Positions 1 to 6,845 of a DNA stretch of 6,845 nt are shown in pieces. The position numbers and the translations under genes are program-made. The stretch spans positions 1 through 6,845 of the forward strand of contig JAQBQC010000218.1 in assembly GCA_028287205.1 (NCBI GenBank). The letters are read 5' to 3'. Each line of letters begins with the position of its first letter. Position 1 is the first letter of the stretch. The notes under the pieces were generated by a model. That model saw nothing but the letters and a program-made list of their open reading frames with translations. It was not told where the DNA came from and did not search any database. This DNA comes from Gemmatimonadota bacterium. GTDB lineage: Bacteria > Gemmatimonadota > Gemmatimonadetes > Gemmatimonadales > Gemmatimonadaceae.

Positions 1-40
1 ACGTGGGAGACTGCCGGGAACGCCCGACACTCTCCCACGT
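1..40 (-). terminator. Inverted repeat after the lasso precursor gene, candidate terminator
   Basis: Positions 1-10 (ACGTGGGAGA) are the exact reverse complement of 31-40 (TCTCCCACGT), giving a perfect 10-bp stem. The 20-nt interior contains a second small stem, CGGG at 15-18 with CCCG at 23-26, so a long interrupted hairpin is possible. On the minus strand it starts 17 nt after the precursor stop codon, which is where a terminator or transcript-stabilising hairpin would sit. The repeat reaches the window edge, so a following T tract cannot be seen and the stem could be longer than shown. The symmetry is observed; the terminator role is inferred. Confidence 0.5.
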
Positions 41-57
41 GCTAACGGTGCGGAAGC

Positions 58-231
58 TTAGCTGATGCTTACCGGCGAACCGTTGCGGCACGGGGGCGCG
101 CCTGGGCCTCCGCACAGCTCATTGCCGGTACCGATACCGCAGATGGTGAATCCATCCGTGGTTCCGTTGAAGCCGACCTGGGTCAACTCGCGGAACGAAC
201 CGAACCGTTCCACACGTGGTTTCTGATACAC
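58..231 (-). CDS. Lasso peptide precursor (A), 57 aa, three cysteines in the core
   Basis: Ribosomally made substrate of the adjacent B1, B2 and C proteins. Translation from GTG at 231 gives 57 residues ending at TAA 58-60. Residues 1-18 (MYQKPRVERFGSFRELTQ) match the known lasso leader pattern YxxPxLxxxGxFxxxT, with Tyr2, Pro5, Val7 (for Leu), Gly11, Phe13 and Thr17. Thr17 as the penultimate leader residue places cleavage after Gln18. The predicted 39-residue core then starts VGFNGTTD, and Asp8 is the only acidic residue within ring distance, implying an 8-residue Val1-Asp8 macrolactam. The tail is Gly/Pro-rich with Cys at core positions 13, 22 and 30, Glu20 and Arg31, ending PVSIS. The gene follows the cyclase by 100 nt and has a perfect AGGAGG site. 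It is shorter than usual gene-finder cut-offs. Family identity is strong; the exact cleavage site, ring and disulfides are inferred. A one-residue-later start (Gly1, 7-residue ring) is the main alternative. Confidence 0.9.
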   Translation of the reverse strand: MYQKPRVERFGSFRELTQVGFNGTTDGFTICGIGTGNELCGGPGAPPCRNGSPVSIS

Positions 232-236
232 CCGAC

Positions 237-242
237 CCTCCT
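237..242 (-). promoter_or_regulatory. Ribosome binding site AGGAGG of the precursor gene
   Basis: The minus strand reads AGGAGG here, a perfect anti-16S match. It is followed by five bases (GTCGG) and the GTG codon at 231-229. It decides the start: no in-frame ATG lies near, and GTG places the conserved leader Tyr at residue 2. A consensus site suits a substrate needed in larger amounts than the enzymes. Confidence 0.8.
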
Positions 243-258
243 AAAGTGTCGTGCGATA

Positions 259-275
259 CCGAGCTGCTTGCTCGG
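259..275 (-). repeat. Hairpin between cyclase and precursor genes (proximal to precursor)
   Basis: The minus-strand RNA reads CCGAGC, loop AAGCA, GCTCGG: a perfect 6-bp GC-rich stem. It lies 27 nt upstream of the precursor start codon and 16 nt upstream of the Shine-Dalgarno. No T run follows, so it is not a standard terminator. It could protect or delimit a processed precursor mRNA; that role is inferred. Confidence 0.45.
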
Positions 276-282
276 CGGAAGT

Positions 283-299
283 ACGGCCGTCATGGCCGT
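283..299 (-). repeat. Hairpin between cyclase and precursor genes (proximal to cyclase)
   Basis: The minus-strand RNA reads ACGGCC, loop ATGAC, GGCCGT: a perfect 6-bp stem located 32 nt after the cyclase stop. It forms a tandem pair with the 259-275 hairpin, 7 nt away. Like its neighbour it lacks a U tract on the minus strand. On the plus strand a T6 run exists at 313-318, but 13 nt beyond the stem and with no gene upstream to terminate. Confidence 0.4.
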
Positions 300-331
300 T
301 GTTCTCGTACAGTTTTTTGTCGTCCTGGAAT

Positions 332-2302
332 CTACTGTTCCACTCTGACAGCCGCATGAAGCGCCGGCGATTTCTCTAGTGCAGACGATGTACCAATTGC
401 TACATGTGATCGCAGCCACATCTCCGACTGTAACGTAAAGTACAAGCCGACTGAAAAATTACTTTGCACTCCTCGCGCGTACTCACTCACTGCACGGCGA
501 AATGCTATTGCATCGATCACGCCAGCGGACTCGAGGAGCGAGTGATCAAATGAAGCGTCGACCATCGCGGGCAGATGCTCGCGCATCGACCGCGAGAAGT
601 AGCCACCGGTGACGCCCGTGCGCGCGGCGCGCGTGGCGAGACTGGAGTCCGGAAGAAGTCCGCGCATCGAGGCGCGCAGCAGCTTCTTCGTCTCCACGCC
701 CGACGATCGCTCCTCGCGCGGACGCGTGAGCGCGAACTCGATGACGCGCCTGTCGTAGAGCGGAGAGCGAATCTCGACGCCTTCTTCCTTCGCGAACGTC
801 GACACCGCGCCGAAGACGCGGGGGAAATATTGATGCGACAGATACCAGGCCGTTTCACGATCGGCACGTGATCCACGCGTGATGCGCGGGGCGTGGATGC
901 GATCGCGCTGCTCGAGCGAATGCGCACGCGCGAAGCGCGAATCGATCCAGGGCGGGAGCGAGCGCTCGAGGTAGGAGAGGAGCGGACGTCCTCCGCGAAG
1001 CGCGCGCGCGACGGCGAGTGCGGGGCGCGGAAGGTTCGGCTGAATCGCCCAGCCAAAGAAATTCCGGAAGCCGGATCCCGACTTTCCCTTCGCCTTCCAC
1101 TCACGCGAGAGCTCCGCCAGGCGCCCCGTTCGGAGGAGATCGGCGAGATAGACCTCCGACACCTGGAAGAGTTGATCGCCCCCAACGCCCTCCAAAGCAA
1201 CGCGCGAATGCGTTGCGCGGGTGCCTCGGGCGAGGGAACGATGCCACATCTCGAACGGGTGTGCGAACGGCTCGTCGCGCAGCGCCGCGCGCTCGAGAGG
1301 ATTGTCGAAGAACGGGATGTTCTGGATGTCGAGCCAGTGAACGTTCGCATTCCAGCGCGCGGCGATCTCTCGAATCAGCTCGTCCTCGCGCCCCGGATCG
1401 CCTTCGGGATAGCTGATCGACACGGGGAGCAGCTTGCGCGAGCTGTGACTCGCATCGAGCGCGCTCGCGCCGGCGGCGAACACCGCGGGCGAGTCCCACC
1501 CGCCGCTCAGCCAGATGCTGGTGTCGCCTTCCGTGTCGAGCCGCTCCGTGACCGCGCGTGCGAGGAGCCTGCGCAGCTCGATCGCGGCCTCCTCGAACGG
1601 AGGTGCGTCGCGCGTGGATGCCGCGGGCGGACTCCAGTGCCGATGCAGGCGCATCGCCGCGCCGTTTATCCGCGTGAGCGTCTCCCCGCCCTGGAGCACA
1701 CGCACCGATTCGTAGCACGTCTCGGCGCTCCCGCCCCACAGCCCCGCCGCCGTCTCGGCGATGACGGTCAGGTTGAGTGCAGTGTTCGCGCCCGGGAGCG
1801 CGAGCGCACCGCCGGCAGTGGATGAGAGCACGAGTGCGCCCCTTTCGCGCTGCGAATGATAGAGCGTGCGCTTGCCCGAGAAGTCGCGCGCGGCGACGAC
1901 GGTTCGAGCCTTCGCATCCCACACGACGAATGCGAAATCGCCCTCGAGGTGTGCGGCGCAATCGGCGCCCCACGCGCGATAGGCCGCGAGGATCAGGTGG
2001 CTTGCGGTGGGTCCTGTCGCGGCGACGTGCGCGTGCGCGAGCGCCGCGCGCAGGTCCTCGCGGTAGTAGATGCTCGCGTCGGCTGCGACGGCGATCTCCC
2101 CGTCGGTGACGATGAGCGCCTCGCCGGAGAACGAGGGCGACATCTCCCAGCCCTGTCGTGCGACGGCGAGCGTCGCGCCCGCGCCGCGCCAGATCGAAAC
2201 GCGATCATCGCGCGATGCGCCCATCGAGGTGAGTGCGCGGCCAATTGTGGTGTCGTCGAATGCGGCGCTCTCGTCGCCGATGACGGCGAGAATGACGCTC
2301 AC
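332..2302 (-). CDS. Lasso peptide macrolactam synthetase (C), asparagine-synthetase-like
   Basis: ATP-dependent cyclase of 656 residues that should adenylate the side chain of the ring Asp of the cleaved core and join it to the new N-terminus. The N-terminal half (about 1-215) resembles the glutamine amidotransferase fold of AsnB, including ARDFSGKRTLY at 138-148. However, residue 2 is Ser rather than the catalytic Cys, as expected for lasso cyclases, which do not use glutamine. The synthetase half carries the PP-loop SGGWDSP at 266-272 and EGVGGDQLF at 371-379. The start chosen is GTG at 2302, whose first base overlaps the B2 stop (GTGA, 4-nt overlap). An in-frame ATG at 2356 lies inside B2 and would add 18 residues without family resemblance. 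The length is at the upper end for the family. The precursor gene follows 100 nt downstream. Identification as lasso C rather than plain AsnB rests on B1, B2 and the precursor being adjacent. Confidence 0.93.
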   Translation of the reverse strand: MSVILAVIGDESAAFDDTTIGRALTSMGASRDDRVSIWRGAGATLAVARQGWEMSPSFSGEALIVTDGEIAVAADASIYYREDLRAALAHAHVAATGPTASHLILAAYRAWGADCAAHLEGDFAFVVWDAKARTVVAARDFSGKRTLYHSQRERGALVLSSTAGGALALPGANTALNLTVIAETAAGLWGGSAETCYESVRVLQGGETLTRINGAAMRLHRHWSPPAASTRDAPPFEEAAIELRRLLARAVTERLDTEGDTSIWLSGGWDSPAVFAAGASALDASHSSRKLLPVSISYPEGDPGREDELIREIAARWNANVHWLDIQNIPFFDNPLERAALRDEPFAHPFEMWHRSLARGTRATHSRVALEGVGGDQLFQVSEVYLADLLRTGRLAELSREWKAKGKSGSGFRNFFGWAIQPNLPRPALAVARALRGGRPLLSYLERSLPPWIDSRFARAHSLEQRDRIHAPRITRGSRADRETAWYLSHQYFPRVFGAVSTFAKEEGVEIRSPLYDRRVIEFALTRPREERSSGVETKKLLRASMRGLLPDSSLATRAARTGVTGGYFSRSMREHLPAMVDASFDHSLLESAGVIDAIAFRRAVSEYARGVQSNFSVGLYFTLQSEMWLRSHVAIGTSSALEKSPALHAAVRVEQ

Positions 2303-2781
2303 GCGTGTTCCATCACACTGATCTCGTCCAGCTCCGCGAACGACTTCACGTGCCACTCCTGGTCGCCGAGGATCTGCGCGCCGTATGCGACCCAGGCGTG
2401 CGCTGCGAAGCGACCGTGATTCATGCGCACGCCGATCTTGACGATGCCGCCGTCGTAGCCGTGGCGGTCGAGCATTCGCTTGAGGGCCACGGCGCGAACG
2501 AGACAGAGCGGACGAAAGACGCCGTGCTCGGCCGCGCGTCCGATGGCGAGCGCGAGCTGCTCGGGACGCGGATCGGCGTTCGGCGCGGAGGAGATGACCT
2601 GCGCGTCTCCGTCGCCGAACGGATCGAGCGGAGCGCGGGAGACGAGCTGTCCGGTGCGGCGAGTGGCGACGATGATCTGGGCGACGAGGAGCTCGAGCTG
2701 CGCCTCAGCGAGGTCGAGCCACTCGCGGGCGCTAAGCCTTGCCAGCCTGCGCAGGAACGCGGGTCGCGCTCGACTGGTCAT
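2299..2781 (-). CDS. Lasso peptide leader protease (B2), transglutaminase-like
   Basis: Cysteine protease of 160 residues that removes the leader from the lasso precursor. The catalytic triad is visible: Cys93 in RPLCLVRAVAL, His128 in FAAHAWVAYG and Asp140 in ILGDQEWH, the standard order of the transglutaminase-like B2 family. The N-terminal 20-50 region (REWLDLAEAQLELLVAQ) is the amphipathic helical segment typical of stand-alone B2 proteins. The start is ATG at 2781, preceded by GGAGGGG at 2786-2792 with suitable spacing; no later in-frame ATG, GTG or TTG is found before the conserved helix. This start lies inside B1, giving a 50-nt overlap, and the stop overlaps the cyclase GTG. It depends on B1 for leader recognition, since split B1/B2 systems place the recognition domain in the separate protein. 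Confidence 0.93.
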   Translation of the reverse strand: MTSRARPAFLRRLARLSAREWLDLAEAQLELLVAQIIVATRRTGQLVSRAPLDPFGDGDAQVISSAPNADPRPEQLALAIGRAAEHGVFRPLCLVRAVALKRMLDRHGYDGGIVKIGVRMNHGRFAAHAWVAYGAQILGDQEWHVKSFAELDEISVMEHA

Positions 2782-3058
2782 TCTGCCCCTCCACGCGGAC
2801 GGCGACGAGCTTGTGCGCAGTCAGATCGGCGAGCAGCTCCTTCACGTCGGCTTCGATGATGGAGCGCGAAACCTCGGGGTATTCGGCCCCGAGCCGCGTA
2901 CAGATCTCGTCGAAGGTCGAGCAGACCGGGGGCAGCAGCTCCCAGACACGCGCGCCGACGCTATTGAGACCGAAATAGACCTCATTGTCCGTGGAGAACA
3001 GAACAGCTCCGTCGGACATGGACTTGAAGAGGACCTTCGGATTGGGAACTGGCAGCAT
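2732..3058 (-). CDS. Lasso peptide leader-recognition protein (B1), PqqD-like RRE
   Basis: Small (108 aa) RiPP recognition element expected to bind the Tyr/Pro portion of the precursor leader and deliver it to B2 and perhaps C. PqqD-family hallmarks are in order: a beta-strand stretch NPKVLFKSMSDGAVLFST (6-23), EVYFGLNSVGARVWELL (26-42), then a helical region with TFDEICTRLGAEYP (48-61) and IIEADVKELLADLTAHKLV (67-85). The last 20 residues are polar, look disordered, and are encoded in the overlap with B2. ATG at 3058 is preceded by GGGGAG (3062-3067, minus strand). It is the first gene of the visible minus-strand operon, so its promoter should be in 3059-3463. Confidence 0.92.
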   Translation of the reverse strand: MLPVPNPKVLFKSMSDGAVLFSTDNEVYFGLNSVGARVWELLPPVCSTFDEICTRLGAEYPEVSRSIIEADVKELLADLTAHKLVAVRVEGQNDQSSATRVPAQAGKA

Positions 3059-3234
3059 CTACTCCCCTGAAACGGACAGTTCGACGACGACCGGAACGCA
3101 CGGCACTACCTGACTGACTCCGTGGACTGCGTCGGGCGGCCCATGGATACAATGTTAACCCCGCTGAAGGGGCCTAGGCGCATCGTCCGTGCCATGCGCG
3201 AGCGTAGTACCGCCGGAGTGGGAAAACGGCAGAG

Positions 3235-3268
3235 GCCCGCCGGGACGGTTTACGCGGCTCCGGCGGGC
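3235..3268. repeat. Perfect 9-bp inverted repeat in the divergent region
   Basis: GCCCGCCGG at 3235-3243 is exactly complementary to CCGGCGGGC at 3260-3268, with a 16-nt loop (GACGGTTTACGCGGCT). All-GC arms give a stable stem on either strand. It could be a transcript leader structure or an operator-like dyad. No T tract follows, so it is not a standard terminator. Function not determined. Confidence 0.4.
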
Positions 3269-3293
3269 GTTGGAAGCCCGAGAGCTTGAACCG

Positions 3294-3348
3294 CGCGCGA
3301 GGAGACAACATCTCCGATGCGCGGCCGCCACAAAGAAAGGTTGGCCGC
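3294..3348. repeat. Two adjacent hairpins upstream of the kinase gene
   Basis: First hairpin: GGAGA (3301-3305), loop CAACA, TCTCC (3311-3315), extended through a GA/GAT internal loop by CGCGC (3294-3298) pairing with GCGCG (3319-3323). Second: GCGGCC (3321-3326) with GGCCGC (3343-3348) around a 16-nt loop. They share bases 3321-3323, so the outer stem of one competes with the other. Further downstream CGCAC (3389-3393) and GTGCG (3398-3402) form a 5-bp stem with loop ACGA. They may be a structured kinase leader if transcription begins upstream. Confidence 0.3.
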
Positions 3349-3463
3349 AGCAGTTGTCAATGACTTTTGTAGGGTCTGCGGGACATGTCGCACACGAGTG
3401 CGGCAAGAGTCGCCGCCCGTATTTCTCGCGTGTGAAGGTCTGGTGTCCTACATTAGGCGCACA

Positions 3464-6595
<3,132 letters not shown>

Positions 6596-6605
6596 CGCAG
6601 AGTCG

Positions 6606-6845
6606 TCACGAGAAGCCCGGGCGACGCGGTGGAGGAGTGGGCGTCGCCATTCGGAAATCGAGGTAGCTCTCGAGCGCGGCTCGCCGATCCCGCGTGGCCG
6701 GATATCCGCGCATTCGCTCCCAGATCCACGTGCTGAGCATCGTGGTCCACGGTATCTCGGCGGTCGACTCGTGCTCGGAATCGGTGTCGAGGCCGATCGT
6801 GCCCTCGATGTCGCCGAGATCGAGCGCGCGCTGCTCGAGAATCCC
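6606..6845 (-). CDS. Unrecognised protein, C-terminal 79 residues (5' end outside window)
   Basis: An open minus-strand frame enters from the right edge and runs 79 codons to TGA at 6606-6608. Nearly every third codon position is G or C, as in the other genes here, which supports real coding. The visible part is acidic at first (LGDIEGTIGLDTDSEHESTA), then has a Trp-rich stretch (PWTTMLSTWIWERMRGYPA, residues 32-50), a helical stretch rich in Arg and Glu, and a Pro/Arg tail (TPPPRRPGFS). No start codon, signal peptide or known motif can be judged. It converges with the kinase, 10 nt between stops, with no room for a terminator between them. I do not recognise the family. Confidence 0.62.
   Translation of the reverse strand, partial: GILEQRALDLGDIEGTIGLDTDSEHESTAEIPWTTMLSTWIWERMRGYPATRDRRAALESYLDFRMATPTPPPRRPGFS

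Larger units (their letters stand above)
3059..3463. other. Divergent intergenic region between lasso operon and kinase, several inverted repeats
   Basis: A 405-nt gap between divergent starts, in which no convincing coding frame is seen. It should hold both promoters. The most AT-rich patch is 3144-3158 (GTTAACATTGTATCC on the minus strand), a possible -10 area for the lasso operon, but no good -35 partner is visible. On the plus strand TACATT at 3449-3454, 9 nt before the kinase ATG, is -10-like and would give a nearly leaderless transcript; its -35 is also poor. The centre, 3235-3402, is dense in short inverted repeats, described separately. No tRNA or known riboswitch was recognised. Confidence 0.5.

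Noticed and set aside
283..318. Hairpin plus T6 run on the plus strand resembling an intrinsic terminator
   Set aside because: The T run is 13 nt beyond the stem and no plus-strand gene precedes it.
183..419. 78-residue minus-strand ORF with several cysteines overlapping the precursor and the end of the cyclase gene
   Set aside because: It is the wrong frame: it runs through the cyclase 3' end, the intergenic hairpins and the precursor leader, has no lasso or other RiPP leader motif, and its ATG has no ribosome site. The GTG-started frame carries the family motif.
893..1825. Long plus-strand ORF of 310 residues opposite the cyclase
   Set aside because: Arg/Glu-rich low-information protein typical of antisense frames in GC-rich genes; the minus strand encodes a clear cyclase here.
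2303..2356. In-frame ATG upstream giving a 674-residue cyclase
   Set aside because: The extra 18 residues lie wholly within B2 and do not resemble the family N-terminus; the GTG overlapping the B2 stop fits both the fold and operon coupling.
3189..3300. Possible tRNA-like or small-RNA fold in the divergent region
   Set aside because: No T-loop (GGTTCRA-like) or acceptor-stem pairing could be built; only isolated stems are supportable.
3317..3463. 49-residue N-terminal extension of the kinase with a CGTC motif
   Set aside because: The family normally starts at MSDLAERL; the extension covers a hairpin-rich intergenic stretch, so the Cys pair is probably accidental.
3155..3463. Search for a second lasso precursor upstream of B1 on either strand
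   Set aside because: None of the small frames there shows a YxxP...G.F...T leader followed by an acidic residue at ring distance.

Overview
The window is GC-rich bacterial DNA. The best phylum guess is Gemmatimonadota, because the kinase opens with a juxtamembrane-type start (MSDLAERLQAVLGDAYRI) and carries a three-helix plus tetratricopeptide architecture that is very common in that group. This is a family-level impression from the sequence, not a database match.

The left half (about 1-3058, minus strand) is a compact lasso-peptide biosynthetic cluster read right to left: B1 (PqqD-like leader-binding protein, 2732-3058), B2 (transglutaminase-like leader protease, 2299-2781), C (asparagine-synthetase-like macrolactam cyclase, 332-2302) and, after a 100-nt gap holding two small hairpins, a short GTG-started precursor gene A (58-231). 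B1/B2 overlap by 50 nt and B2/C by 4 nt, so the enzymes look translationally coupled. The precursor carries a textbook leader, YxxPxVxxxGxFxxxT. The predicted core is 39 residues with one acidic residue at ring distance (Val1-Asp8) and three cysteines. A strong 10-bp inverted repeat at 1-40 follows the precursor and may be its terminator. No transporter or lasso isopeptidase is visible; either could lie beyond the left edge.

The logic of the cluster is as follows. B1 binds the Tyr/Pro leader motif and presents the precursor. B2 cuts two residues after the conserved leader Thr. C uses ATP to adenylate the Asp8 side chain and closes the ring on the freed N-terminus, trapping the tail.

The middle (3059-3463) is a 405-nt divergent intergenic region rich in inverted repeats. 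The right half (3464-6595, plus strand) is one large Ser/Thr protein kinase with three membrane helices and a long probably periplasmic TPR region. The last 240 nt (6606-6845, minus strand) hold the 3' end of an unrecognised gene that converges on the kinase with only 10 nt between the stops.
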